The position numbers and the translations under genes are program-made. The notes under the pieces are model-generated. The model had not been told where the DNA came from. It saw only the letters and a list, made by a program, of their open reading frames with translations, and searched no databases. DNA of 37,476 nucleotides from Burkholderiaceae bacterium (GTDB lineage: Bacteria; Pseudomonadota; Gammaproteobacteria; Burkholderiales; Burkholderiaceae), in assembly GCA_947452535.1 (NCBI GenBank), contig CANGCM010000012.1:1-37476 (forward strand), read 5' to 3'. Positions 7,309 to 15,438 of this stretch are shown in pieces (position 1 is the stretch's first letter; each line of letters starts with the position of its first letter).

Positions 7309-7602
7309 ATGAATAAGCTAGTACATTGTTTTATCTTATCGATTGGGCTGCTAGCTTGTGGGCGGGATACATACACCACCTGGTCGTGTGTCGATAGCGC
7401 GGGGGCAAAATCCACCATGATCCTCAAAAAAGCACAGATGCAGTTTCAGGATCGTCAATATGATTACTGCGGTAGCCTAGGACCTCAAAGCTATTTTGAC
7501 TTGAAGTGCCCCGAACAAATTAAGACAGCGAGTACCAGCTTGGTGACTGGATCTGGCAAACTCATCAGCAATAAAAACGAATTTCAGTGCAATGCCCTCT
7601 AA
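7309..7602 (+). CDS. Small putative lipoprotein
   Basis: A 97-residue protein with a lipoprotein signal: a short positive start, a hydrophobic stretch, and lipobox LLAC with the acylated Cys at residue 17. The mature part contains four more cysteines (in WSCVD, DYCGS, LKCPE and FQCNAL), suggesting two disulfides in the periplasm. TAGGAAAAT before the ATG gives a plausible ribosome-binding site. Family not recognised. Its last 11 bp overlap the start of the next gene, so the two are probably translated in series. Confidence 0.65.
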   Translation: MNKLVHCFILSIGLLACGRDTYTTWSCVDSAGAKSTMILKKAQMQFQDRQYDYCGSLGPQSYFDLKCPEQIKTASTSLVTGSGKLISNKNEFQCNAL

Positions 7603-7828
7603 AAAAATCAATCCGCTCAGCCCCAAGAAACTATTACTCAGTAAATGGACTGCAGTGCATCCTGTGAATAAGCGAAAACACTTTTTAGTCAGCAAGGTCA
7701 TTCTGCCTGAGTTGCCAGAAGAGGCGATTGAATTCGTAGAGCTAGAAGCGGTCTTTGATAAGGTAATACAGACCATCTCCTGGCGCGACTTAAAGAACAC
7801 TGAAATCTGGCTCCAGGGATGGGTATAA
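7592..7828 (+). CDS. TIGR02450 family Trp-rich small protein
   Basis: A 78-residue cytoplasmic protein with the family signature NPLSPKKLLLSKWTAVHPVN followed by KRKHFLVSKV, and tryptophans in SWRDL, EIWLQ and GWV near the C-terminus. This matches the conserved family of small Trp-rich hypothetical proteins known from proteobacteria and cyanobacteria; function unknown. The ATG at 7592 lies inside the preceding lipoprotein gene (11-bp overlap, different frame). The 3' end runs into a terminator that serves the opposite strand. Confidence 0.8.
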   Translation: MPSKKINPLSPKKLLLSKWTAVHPVNKRKHFLVSKVILPELPEEAIEFVELEAVFDKVIQTISWRDLKNTEIWLQGWV

Positions 7829-7860
7829 AAAAGCCGCTCAAGATATCACTTAGGCGGCTT
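7825..7860 (-). terminator. Terminator of the phasin gene
   Basis: AAGCCGC at 7831-7837 pairs with GCGGCTT at 7854-7860. Read on the minus strand the hairpin is followed by a run of six T (plus-strand A at 7827-7832, partly within the stem). The T-run overlaps the last codon and stop of the convergent Trp-rich gene. Confidence 0.75.
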
Positions 7861-7881
7861 CGAACTAGTTCAATACTTAAA

Positions 7882-8400
7882 CTACTTCTTGGTATTAGAG
7901 GATTTTCTAATGTGTTCCTCAATATTCTGTTCTGCTGCGTCTGCCACTTGATTCACAATTTTTCGACCTTCCTTGAACATCTTCTGACCAGCAGTAGACA
8001 TATCATGAACCACCTTAGATAATTTATCTGCGTGGTTTGGTAACTTATTTTCAGCATCTTCAAGCCAGCTAACTAAAGAAGTACGAACTTTATCTAAGTG
8101 CTTCTCAGTCTCATCGGCGGCATCTTCGCTAAGATCCTTGAGAACAGACTTCACCTTCTTTTGATAAGTGGCGGCACGTTTGACAGCTTCCTTACTTGCA
8201 GAGTCTTGTAATTCTCTCAGCTTAGCAAGATCATTTTTTGCTACAGATTTAGCACTCTCCATCGCATTTTTCATACCCCACTGCATTTCTGCAAGATGGT
8301 GCTCGCCGAGATCTTTGGCGGCATCCAGTAATTTATTGGAATAGGCAAAAAGCTCTTTTGCCTTTTCTTGTTGCCAAGCTTGAATATCCTTCTGATCCAT
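7882..8400 (-). CDS. Phasin family protein
   Basis: Phasins coat polyhydroxybutyrate granules and influence their size and number. The 172-residue product is almost entirely helical, rich in Lys, Ala and Glu, with no membrane segment or signal peptide. The N-terminal part (WQQEKAKELFAYSNKLLDAA) and following amphipathic helices resemble phasins of the Burkholderiales. The ATG at 8400 has GGGAG 7 nt upstream; an in-frame TTG lies two codons earlier. A 3-hydroxybutyrate dehydrogenase gene at 28881 in the same window supports polymer storage in this organism. A generic helical stress protein is the alternative. Confidence 0.7.
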   Translation of the reverse strand: MDQKDIQAWQQEKAKELFAYSNKLLDAAKDLGEHHLAEMQWGMKNAMESAKSVAKNDLAKLRELQDSASKEAVKRAATYQKKVKSVLKDLSEDAADETEKHLDKVRTSLVSWLEDAENKLPNHADKLSKVVHDMSTAGQKMFKEGRKIVNQVADAAEQNIEEHIRKSSNTKK

Positions 8401-8540
8401 TACCAATCTCCCTTGCTTAAATTAGAGCATCTATTCATCGACGAGCTGACATCTCAACTCTATACCCAAATTAGGAAATTGCCAATTGAATGGGGTGGCC
8501 GGGAGATCTAGACGCCCCTCCCCCAGAGAGATCTATCGAG

Positions 8541-9518
8541 CTAGTCTAACTTTGCCCCAGCCTGCTTTACCGCTCTAGCCCATTGCGGCATCTCAGCAGC
8601 CAGGAACTTGGTGAATTGATCTGCATTGAGGTAAGCCGGATCTGCACCCTGCTCCAACATTCTTTTCTGAATCTCGGGCGACTCCAAGGCCTCCTTGAAG
8701 GCTTGGCTAAGCTTGTTGACAACCTCAGGCGGAGTGCCTTTTGGAGCCAAGATTCCATAGAAACCGACTACCTCTAAGTTTGCTACACCGGTTTCAATAA
8801 CGGTCGGGGTATTGGGCAAGGCAGGATTACGCTTTGCGCTTGTGACAGCAAGCGCCCTGACCTTTCCTAACTTCGCGTAGTTCGCAGCCTGCGGAACAGA
8901 CTCTGCCATAAATTGCACATGCCCTGCAATCAGATCTGTAAAGGCAGGTGCACTTCCTTTAAATGGAATGTGCACCATGAAAATTCCGGTGTCGCTTTTC
9001 AACATCTCAGGGACAAGATGAGAAATACCGCCATTACCAGCAGATCCATAATTTAATTTACCTGGATTCGCTTTTGCATAGGCAATAAATTCTTTTAATG
9101 TTTGCGCAGGCACATCCTTATTCACAATCAGTGCCAGAGGCTGCTGCGCTGTTCTTGCAATCGGCTGAAACTCTTTCAGAGTCTCATAAGAGGTTTTCGT
9201 ATACACCGCAGGATTAATCACCATCGTTCCCGTATTAGCCAAAAGCAACGTATAACCATCTGCTGGTGACTGTGCAACGAATTGAGCGCCTACCGTTCCG
9301 CCTGCCCCTACCTTGTAATCCACGAGTACCGTTTGCCCCAAGGTGGTTTGGAGTTTATCAACCAGTAATCGCATATGAGCATCAAGTGGGCCGCCCGCCG
9401 GGAAACCAATGATGACTTTAATTGGCTTATCTGGATATGCTGCTTGAGCAGAAACAGAAAATAAAACGCCTAAAAATATTGTCGAGAACAGAATTGTGAG
9501 GCGAGATAGTTTATACAT
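8541..9518 (-). CDS. Bug (TctC-type) tripartite tricarboxylate receptor
   Basis: Periplasmic solute receptor of the Bug family, related to TctC of the tripartite tricarboxylate transporters, binding small carboxylates or related compounds. From the ATG at 9518 a classical signal peptide is seen (MYKLSRLTILF ... SAQA|AYPDKP). Family signatures follow: KVIIGFPAGGPLD, VDYKVGAGGTVGAQFVAQS, NYGSAGNGGISHL and HIPFKGSAPAFTDLIAGHVQ. An upstream in-frame ATG at 9551 directly follows the stop of the HI0933-type gene and could give translational coupling with a 12-residue-longer leader. No TctA/TctB genes are nearby, which is usual for Bug proteins. Confidence 0.88.
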   Translation of the reverse strand: MYKLSRLTILFSTIFLGVLFSVSAQAAYPDKPIKVIIGFPAGGPLDAHMRLLVDKLQTTLGQTVLVDYKVGAGGTVGAQFVAQSPADGYTLLLANTGTMVINPAVYTKTSYETLKEFQPIARTAQQPLALIVNKDVPAQTLKEFIAYAKANPGKLNYGSAGNGGISHLVPEMLKSDTGIFMVHIPFKGSAPAFTDLIAGHVQFMAESVPQAANYAKLGKVRALAVTSAKRNPALPNTPTVIETGVANLEVVGFYGILAPKGTPPEVVNKLSQAFKEALESPEIQKRMLEQGADPAYLNADQFTKFLAAEMPQWARAVKQAGAKLD

Positions 9519-9551
9519 GATGAAATGAAAAAAGATTTGAGTTGCAATCAT

Positions 9552-10769
9552 TTATACAGCATGAGCACAAGCAAAGCCACTTGCCCAGGCCCACTGGAAA
9601 TTATGGCCACCAAGATGGCCGGTGACGTCAACACACTCACCAATAAAGTATAAGCCAGGATGACTGCGGGACATCATCGTTTGACCATCCAACTCTTTAG
9701 TATCCACACCGCCCAACATCACCTCTGCTTTTTTCCAGCCCAGCGTCCCTGCAGGCTTTACAGACCAATTGGTAATCAGCTCTTTAAGGGCTTGACGGTC
9801 TTTTTTAGAAACTTCAGCCCATTTTTTTCCTAATAATTTTTTTTGCTCTGCAAAGGCTTTTGCTAAGCGCAAAGGCATTACTGATGCGAGGATATTTTCA
9901 GTCAACTTAAGGCGATTTTCTTCATTATTAAAAAGTGCATCGCAACTAAAACGGCCATTCGCTTCAACTGCCCCAAGCCAATCAATGTGAATAGTCTCAC
10001 CCTCAACCCAGTAACTACTAGCCTGTAAAACTGCCGGCCCCGACAAACCTTTATGGGTTAACAATAAGTCCTCATTAAATCGGCAGGCACCGTAGCGATT
10101 GCCTTTCGATCCCGCAGCAATACGGACCGGCATGCTTAAGCCGGATAAGGCAATTAGATTATCAAATTCACCAGAAGTAAAAGAGAGCGGGACTAATGCT
10201 GGGCGTGGATCTATCACTTTTAAGCCAAATTGCTTAGCAATGTCTAATGAGTAAGCGCTTGCGCCAATTGCAGGAACCGGAAGGCCTCCTGTTGCCATCA
10301 CTACTGATTTGGATCGCTCAGTACCAGCATTGGTTTTAATGAGCCACTCCCCTGCTTCATTGGAAACAGACTCCACGGCCAGCGGATGACGTATATGAAC
10401 GCTGCCTTTGGCACATTCCTCGAGCAGCATCTCGATAATTTGCTTAGCAGAATCATCGCAGAATAACTGTCCTTGGTGCTTTTCATGATATGCGATCCGA
10501 TAAGTCTGAACTAGATTGATAAAGTCTTTTGCAGAATAGCGCGCTAAGGCACTTTTTACAAAATGAGAATTCTGGGAGAGGAAGTTTGCGGGACTACTAT
10601 GTAAATTGGTGAAGTTACACCTACCACCACCGCTAATTCGAATTTTTTCACATAAGATTTCAGCATGATCAATGACCAATACCTTTTTACCTAATTGGCC
10701 AGCAACACCAGCGCAAAAAAGTCCGGCTGCGCCACCACCAATGACGATGGCATCCCAGGCTTTACTCAT
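9552..10769 (-). CDS. HI0933/BaiN-family NAD(P)/FAD-dependent flavoprotein
   Basis: Flavoprotein of the HI0933 (TIGR00275) family, with unclear physiological substrate. The 405-residue protein shows the FAD-binding GGGAAGLFCAG (11-21), the family hallmark KIRISGGGRCNFTN, VMATGGLPVPAIGASAYSLD in the middle, the C-terminal KKAEVMLGGVDTKELD and GLYFIGECVDVTGHLGGHNF. Length is as expected. It is 3 nt from the channel-like gene upstream, and its stop is next to the possible upstream ATG of the Bug gene downstream, so it sits within a minus-strand transcript. Confidence 0.9.
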   Translation of the reverse strand: MSKAWDAIVIGGGAAGLFCAGVAGQLGKKVLVIDHAEILCEKIRISGGGRCNFTNLHSSPANFLSQNSHFVKSALARYSAKDFINLVQTYRIAYHEKHQGQLFCDDSAKQIIEMLLEECAKGSVHIRHPLAVESVSNEAGEWLIKTNAGTERSKSVVMATGGLPVPAIGASAYSLDIAKQFGLKVIDPRPALVPLSFTSGEFDNLIALSGLSMPVRIAAGSKGNRYGACRFNEDLLLTHKGLSGPAVLQASSYWVEGETIHIDWLGAVEANGRFSCDALFNNEENRLKLTENILASVMPLRLAKAFAEQKKLLGKKWAEVSKKDRQALKELITNWSVKPAGTLGWKKAEVMLGGVDTKELDGQTMMSRSHPGLYFIGECVDVTGHLGGHNFQWAWASGFACAHAV

Positions 10770-10772
10770 GAT

Positions 10773-11288
10773 TTACTTAAAACGCTCAATGACTTCATTC
10801 GGAATTTGCAGTTTTTGCATATGCAAACGGGTATAGGCTTGTCGGAAGTTTTTAGTCATAGAGATCATGACGGATGCCGTCCAAGCAAAAGCAAACATCC
10901 CTGAAAAGGCGATGATGATAGCGAGCATTTTCCAACCGCTTGGCAGGAGATCATCCATGAAGCCCATCGCCGTATAAGTACTGCCACTAAATAAAATACT
11001 CTGGCCTAAATTTGGCAAGAGATTAAAAACCCACAATGCGATTCCCCAAAGAATGATTTCAAAGATATGGATCAGAAATAAACAGAGTACGCTGATATAA
11101 AACACTAAAGCAACTGAGGAATACTTGTGCTCCGCTAAATAAAGAAATGACTTCACTTCATAGCGCTTGGCAATTTGGAGTAAGGCAAGACCGTGCAGGA
11201 GCATCACGATGAGCAGCATAGCAATGCCGAATAAATAGGCTGGTAAATCCAGTTCGGTAGTGAGAGTTACAGTATTTAAAGTGATCAT
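10773..11288 (-). CDS. Potassium-channel-like membrane protein with altered filter
   Basis: A 171-residue integral membrane protein with hydrophobic helices at about residues 17-39, 57-91 and 118-145. Between the last two is a pore-like segment, FSGSTYTAMGFMDDLLPSGW (100-119), placed as in two-helix (Ion_trans_2) potassium channels. Aligned with the canonical TTVGYGD, the filter reads TAMGFMD: the first Gly and the Asp are kept, Tyr is Phe, and the second Gly is Met. The C-terminal helix has the Gly and small residues (FSGMFAFAWTASV) typical of an inner helix. Whether it conducts potassium, another ion, or nothing is open. No regulatory RCK domain. Confidence 0.65.
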   Translation of the reverse strand: MITLNTVTLTTELDLPAYLFGIAMLLIVMLLHGLALLQIAKRYEVKSFLYLAEHKYSSVALVFYISVLCLFLIHIFEIILWGIALWVFNLLPNLGQSILFSGSTYTAMGFMDDLLPSGWKMLAIIIAFSGMFAFAWTASVMISMTKNFRQAYTRLHMQKLQIPNEVIERFK

Positions 11289-11329
11289 AGTATCTTGGCA
11301 TCCATTTTACAGATCTCGCAGCAGCTCAC

Positions 11330-12187
11330 TTAAGCTAACTGATACCAGTTACGTATGACTGCCCAGGCCTCTTTGGCCGTTTCAGTAAAGTGAATTAAAT
11401 CCATGTCAGCTTGATCGATCATGCCATGCTCAAGCATCTTTTTAAAATTGATAATCTCACACCAATAATCTCGCCCTACCAGGACGATCGGAAAGCGCTC
11501 TACCTTTTTGGTTTGCATCAGAGTGAGAACCTCAAATAGCTCATCCAAGGAGCCAAAGCCCCCCGGATAGGCCACAATAGCCCTTGCTCTGAGCATGAAA
11601 TGCATCTTACGAAGAGCAAAATAGTGAAAGCGGAAACTGAGTCCTGGAGTAATGTAAGCATTAGGATGTTGCTCCTTAGGCAGGCTGATATTAAAACCAA
11701 TGGACTTATCCCCCGCCTCAAAGGCGCCTCGATTGACTGCCTCCATTATTCCAGGGCCACCGCCAGTAGCAATGTGAAGCTTATTTTGAACATCCGTTTG
11801 AGTAGCGTTATAGCGTGCAACGATTACTCCAAATTCCCTAGCGGAATCATAGTACTTACAGTGAAGCAATGCTTTTTTTGCTTCCGCAATCTCTGTAGGT
11901 GATTTTGCACTACCCTCCATCTCACTGGCATTTTCCGAACTGACGAAACGAGTGGATCCAAATACTGTAATTGTGTGCTCAACTCCATGCTCGTGTAAGA
12001 GAATATCGGGCTTTAGCAACTCCAACTGAAAGCGCAAGCCCATGGTTTCTCTGCGAGCTAAAAAAGCCTGATCATCAAATGCAAACTTATAGGAGTCTGC
12101 AGAATTATTTTCCAGCAACTCACTTTTATGAAGATTTAAAAAATTAGTGATAGTTTGGGAATTATTTACAGGGAGTTTAGAACTCAT
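11330..12187 (-). CDS. LOG family protein (TIGR00730-type nucleoside-monophosphate hydrolase)
   Basis: Rossmann-like protein of the lysine-decarboxylase-like/LOG family; characterised members release the base from nucleoside 5'-monophosphates (cytokinin riboside monophosphates in plants, purine nucleotides in bacteria). Seen: ITVFGSTRFVS, IATGGGPGIMEAVNRGA, and the diagnostic motif PGGFGSLDELFEVLTLMQ (PGGxGTxxE family form). At 285 residues it belongs to the longer form with an N-terminal extension. The ATG at 12187 has AAAGG 7 nt upstream; an earlier in-frame ATG at 12226 lacks this. No nucleotide gene adjoins it. Confidence 0.83.
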   Translation of the reverse strand: MSSKLPVNNSQTITNFLNLHKSELLENNSADSYKFAFDDQAFLARRETMGLRFQLELLKPDILLHEHGVEHTITVFGSTRFVSSENASEMEGSAKSPTEIAEAKKALLHCKYYDSAREFGVIVARYNATQTDVQNKLHIATGGGPGIMEAVNRGAFEAGDKSIGFNISLPKEQHPNAYITPGLSFRFHYFALRKMHFMLRARAIVAYPGGFGSLDELFEVLTLMQTKKVERFPIVLVGRDYWCEIINFKKMLEHGMIDQADMDLIHFTETAKEAWAVIRNWYQLA

Positions 12188-12381
12188 ATTGCAGCCTTTA
12201 AGATGGTTAGCTTTATTTCTGAGCATACTTCTTGAGCCAGTAAAGCTCTGTTGTACCGCTTCTAAATCAGTATTACTACCTAGAATATTGCATTAAATTG
12301 ACGCTTAGGTCCAATTCGGATTTACTGACGGCTCTCCAAGCGTTAATATTCAGGCAGATCAACCAAACTGAAGGATAAGCA

Positions 12382-12570
12382 ATGAGCAACCGTTCAATCA
12401 TCATCATGGTACTAGTGTTAATTGGTGCTACAACCTATTTATTACTCAAAGGCGATGGCAACATTGATATGGGCGGAGAGAAGCATGGTGCTGAAGCAGT
12501 TCACATAGAAGAGGCGAAGAAAGACGCAGCTGCGGCTCCTACAGCTCCTGCGGCTGATACGAAGAAATAA
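12382..12570 (+). CDS. Small single-span membrane protein
   Basis: A 62-residue protein: short basic start, one hydrophobic helix (about residues 5-22, IIIMVLVLIGATTYLLL), then a polar Ala/Lys/Glu-rich tail probably in the periplasm. AAGGA 6 nt before the ATG and a strong terminator 18 bp after the stop show it is a complete, separately transcribed gene. Family not recognised; function unknown. A 6-bp inverted repeat (ACGCTT at 12301, AAGCGT at 12338) lies upstream. Confidence 0.65.
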   Translation: MSNRSIIIMVLVLIGATTYLLLKGDGNIDMGGEKHGAEAVHIEEAKKDAAAAPTAPAADTKK

Positions 12571-12587
12571 TTTCTATTAGGAAACTT

Positions 12588-12614
12588 AAAACCGCGGTAC
12601 GCCGCGGTTTTTTT
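12588..12614 (+). terminator. Rho-independent terminator
   Basis: AAAACCGCGG at 12588-12597 pairs with CCGCGGTTTT from 12602, loop TACG, continuing into a run of seven T. A textbook hairpin ending the small membrane protein gene before the binding-protein gene at 12643. Confidence 0.9.
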
Positions 12615-12642
12615 ATATCAATCTATTTATGGTGACTATCAA

Positions 12643-13458
12643 ATGAAAAATATTCTTGGATGTGTTTTTATCCTTTTCTCCCAGATCATCTTTGCCCAAG
12701 TCATGCCTTCAGCATCTAACAAACTCGATGCTGCAGCCATAATAAAGTCATTTGCGCCCACCGGTACACTGCGTGTGGGCATCAATCTAGGCAATCCAGT
12801 TTTAGCTGGCTCAATCGATAAAAGTGAGCCGCAACCAAAAGGCATTACGATTGACATCGCAAATGAAATCGGTAAACGAGCTAATCTTCCGATTGAACTC
12901 ATTTCATATCAAAGTGCAGGTGCCACTGTAGAGGCCCTTAAAGCGAATCAGATTGACCTGATCTTTGTTGCAATCGACCCCGTTCGAGGTGCTGATATCA
13001 GCTATACCCCGCCTTATATACAGATCGAAGGGGCTTATATGGTTAAAGCGTCATCTTCATTGAAGAGCAATGAAGAGGTTGATGCAATGGGGAATGAAAT
13101 TGTCGTCGGCAAAGGTAGCGCTTATGACCTCTACCTCACACGCGAAATCAAACGAGCGGCCCTACTGCGATCCGCTAACTCACAATCGGTGGTGGATGAC
13201 TTTATGAATGGCAAAGGAAATGTTGCGGCAGGAGTAAAGCAACAGTTGGAAGCGGATGCAACTCGGTATAGCAATCTACGTCTGCTCCCCGGCCGCTTTA
13301 TGGTGATCAATCAAGCAATCGGAATACCTAAAGCACGCCCTGAAGTTGATAAAACAAATGCTTACTTAGGCGGGATCATTGCCCAATTAAAGGCATCTGG
13401 GTTTATTGCGCAGGCTATGAAACGCCATGGCATTGAAGGCGCCAAAGTGGCCGAGTAA
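12643..13458 (+). CDS. Periplasmic binding protein, amino-acid type (SBP_bac_3)
   Basis: Extracellular solute-binding protein family 3, usually receptors for polar amino acids. The 271-residue product has a signal peptide (about residues 1-18, IIFA|QVMP), then GTLRVGINLGNPVLAG, GITIDIANEIGKRANLPIEL, the DLIFVAIDPVRGADISYTPP ligand-domain motif and VVGKGSAYDLYLTREI. No ABC permease or ATPase gene adjoins it; the flanking genes are a small membrane protein and nnrD. It may therefore serve a transporter encoded elsewhere. The ligand cannot be predicted. Confidence 0.85.
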   Translation: MKNILGCVFILFSQIIFAQVMPSASNKLDAAAIIKSFAPTGTLRVGINLGNPVLAGSIDKSEPQPKGITIDIANEIGKRANLPIELISYQSAGATVEALKANQIDLIFVAIDPVRGADISYTPPYIQIEGAYMVKASSSLKSNEEVDAMGNEIVVGKGSAYDLYLTREIKRAALLRSANSQSVVDDFMNGKGNVAAGVKQQLEADATRYSNLRLLPGRFMVINQAIGIPKARPEVDKTNAYLGGIIAQLKASGFIAQAMKRHGIEGAKVAE

Positions 13459-13534
13459 GCTTTGGCAAGCAAAGATGTATCAATGCACCAATAAAATAGA
13501 TTGCTAAGGCAATGATTGGAGCGATACTGTTCGG

Positions 13535-14416
13535 ATGACTACACCCACCAAATTGCAGGCTTTGGAGCTAGTGCATCGCCTCAAGCGAGAAGCTTCGGAG
13601 CATAAAGGGAATGCTGGCAAGGTATTGCTCATTGGTGGTGCACCCGGAATGTCTGGTGCACTCATGTTGGCAGGTAGTGCCGCCCTTCATCTAGGTGCTG
13701 GCTGGACTATCCTGGAGATGCTAGATCCCACAGCTGCACATGCTGTTGCCGAGCAGGCTGAGCTGATGGTGCGCTTGGCTAGTTTCAATGCCCAAGAGCA
13801 ACTGGAAGCTACAGCGCCGGATGTGATTGCGATTGGTCCTGGATTGGGTTTCTCTGCGCTTGCGAGAGATTGGCTGACTGCGGTGTTGCACTATCCCAAA
13901 GTGCCATTAGTCATTGACGCAGATGCTCTGAGCTTGATAGCAGACACTCCAGAATTTCTATATCTTCTTACGCAACGTAACCAATCATTTCCAGGAATGA
14001 GTGTTCTTACCCCTCACCCCGGAGAAGCCGCACACCTTCTCAATACAACTGCGATATCGGTACAAGAGGATCGGCTTGCCGCTTTATCCAGCCTGGTAAA
14101 ACTCAGTAACTCCATTGTTGTTCTCAAGGGTCAACATACTCTGATAGCCTCCCCTATCAATACGGCCACACAATGCGATCAAGGTAACCCGGGCATGGCT
14201 GTCGGCGGCATGGGTGATGCCTTAACTGGCAGCATTGCGGCTATTGCTGCCCAAGGCATTCGACATCACATCAATCTTTGGGAGGCTAGCTGTATTGGAG
14301 TACAACTACATGCAAGTGCAGCAGATAGTCTGGTTGCCCATCAGGTTGGCCCTATTGGACTTACCCCAACAGAGGTTATCTTTGAAATGCGAAGTCTACT
14401 CAATAAGCTGTTATAA
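13535..14416 (+). CDS. nnrD: ADP/ATP-dependent NAD(P)H-hydrate dehydratase
   Basis: Repairs NAD(P)H damaged by hydration, using ADP or ATP. The 293-residue protein covers only the ribokinase-like C-terminal domain of YjeF-type proteins: GNAGKVLLIGGAPGMSGAL near residue 25, DVIAIGPGLGF, VIDADALSLIA, VLTPHPGEAAHLL, VVLKGQHTLIASP and the nucleotide/catalytic motif NPGMAVGGMGDALTGSIAAI. No NnrE epimerase domain is fused or adjacent; if present it lies elsewhere. It is followed after 6 bp by an EamA transporter gene, so the two are likely co-transcribed. Confidence 0.92.
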   Translation: MTTPTKLQALELVHRLKREASEHKGNAGKVLLIGGAPGMSGALMLAGSAALHLGAGWTILEMLDPTAAHAVAEQAELMVRLASFNAQEQLEATAPDVIAIGPGLGFSALARDWLTAVLHYPKVPLVIDADALSLIADTPEFLYLLTQRNQSFPGMSVLTPHPGEAAHLLNTTAISVQEDRLAALSSLVKLSNSIVVLKGQHTLIASPINTATQCDQGNPGMAVGGMGDALTGSIAAIAAQGIRHHINLWEASCIGVQLHASAADSLVAHQVGPIGLTPTEVIFEMRSLLNKLL

Positions 14417-14422
14417 AACAGC

Positions 14423-15403
14423 ATGCAATCAGTCAGTGAAGCTCTTCGTCATCGCCGTTATGTGTATGGACTCCTCATGGCCGGCCTGGGCTCTGTGCTA
14501 TTTTCTGGCAAAGCCATTTTGGTCAAAATTGCATTTACCCATGGCGCCAATGCTGAAACCCTGATTGCCTTAAGAATGCTGATGGCACTTCCCCTCTTTT
14601 GGGGAATTTATTGGTGGCAAGCGCGTAGACAAGCGATGAGCCCCCTAACAGTAGCAGATCAAGTAAAGATCTTTTTCCTAGGATTTATGGGTTATTTCTT
14701 TTCTAGTTACCTCGATTTTTTAGGCTTGCAATATATTTCGGTTGGATTAGAGCGCATTATTCTCTATCTCACACCAACCATTGTGCTGCTGATTTCTTAT
14801 TTTGCTTTAAATAAATCCATTAGTCGTTTGCAATGGTTTGCGCTGGCTGTAGGCTATCTTGGTGTGATCGTGGTATTTATTCAGGATGCGAGTGCAACGG
14901 GATCGATGGCCTTACTGGGTATGCTGCTGGTTTTTGCTAGCGCATGCTCATATGCAGTCTACATGATTGGTTCTGGAGAGATGGTACGTAGAGTAGGTAG
15001 CGTGCGCTTGGTAGTTTATGCGAGCTCTGCATCAGCGCTATTTAGTGTGATTCAAATTTTGATTTATGAGCCAACAGCTGTATTTGTTCAAGCTCCGCAA
15101 ATCTATTGGCTGAGCTTAATCAATGCCAGTCTTTGTACTGTTATCCCCATGTTACTCATCATGATTGCGATCAATCGTATTGGCTCACCCCTAGTGGCGC
15201 AAGCCGGTGTCCTGGGACCAGTCTCGACGCTATTGATGGGCTGGGTATTTTTATCTGAACCCATTACCTGGATACAGATTAGTGGCATGGCTTTGGTGAT
15301 TGGGGCTATGTGGCTTCTGGTACGTAATGATGCGCCAAGTAAACCTTCAGGGCAAGACAAGGAAAAGTCCATCAATCTTGAGAGATCTGATCCCTTAAAT
15401 TAA
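14423..15403 (+). CDS. EamA-family drug/metabolite transporter
   Basis: Inner-membrane transporter of the DMT superfamily (EamA, RhaT-like), exporting or importing small metabolites. The 326-residue protein has about ten hydrophobic helices in two repeats, with the family patterns LIALRMLMALPLFW in repeat one, SVGLERIILYLTPTIVLLIS at its end, and GSPLVAQAGVLGPVSTLLMG then LSEPITWIQISGMALVIGA in repeat two. It ends with a short polar tail. The start is 6 bp after nnrD. Substrate unknown. Confidence 0.87.
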   Translation: MQSVSEALRHRRYVYGLLMAGLGSVLFSGKAILVKIAFTHGANAETLIALRMLMALPLFWGIYWWQARRQAMSPLTVADQVKIFFLGFMGYFFSSYLDFLGLQYISVGLERIILYLTPTIVLLISYFALNKSISRLQWFALAVGYLGVIVVFIQDASATGSMALLGMLLVFASACSYAVYMIGSGEMVRRVGSVRLVVYASSASALFSVIQILIYEPTAVFVQAPQIYWLSLINASLCTVIPMLLIMIAINRIGSPLVAQAGVLGPVSTLLMGWVFLSEPITWIQISGMALVIGAMWLLVRNDAPSKPSGQDKEKSINLERSDPLN

Positions 15404-15404
15404 A

Positions 15405-15427
15405 GAACTCAGCAAGCCGCTGAGTTC
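15405..15427. terminator. Bidirectional terminator
   Basis: GAACTCAGC-AAGCC-GCTGAGTTC: a perfect 9-bp stem with a 5-nt loop, between the convergent EamA gene and the small secreted Lys-rich gene. On the minus strand it is followed by TTTAATTT, so it suits that direction best. Confidence 0.75.
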
Positions 15428-15438
15428 AATGCTGAAAA

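Noticed and set aside
8493..8540. Possible hairpin with two AGATCT copies between the phasin and Bug genes
   Set aside because: Only a 5-bp GGGAG/CTCCC stem can be drawn and no T-run follows; too weak to call.
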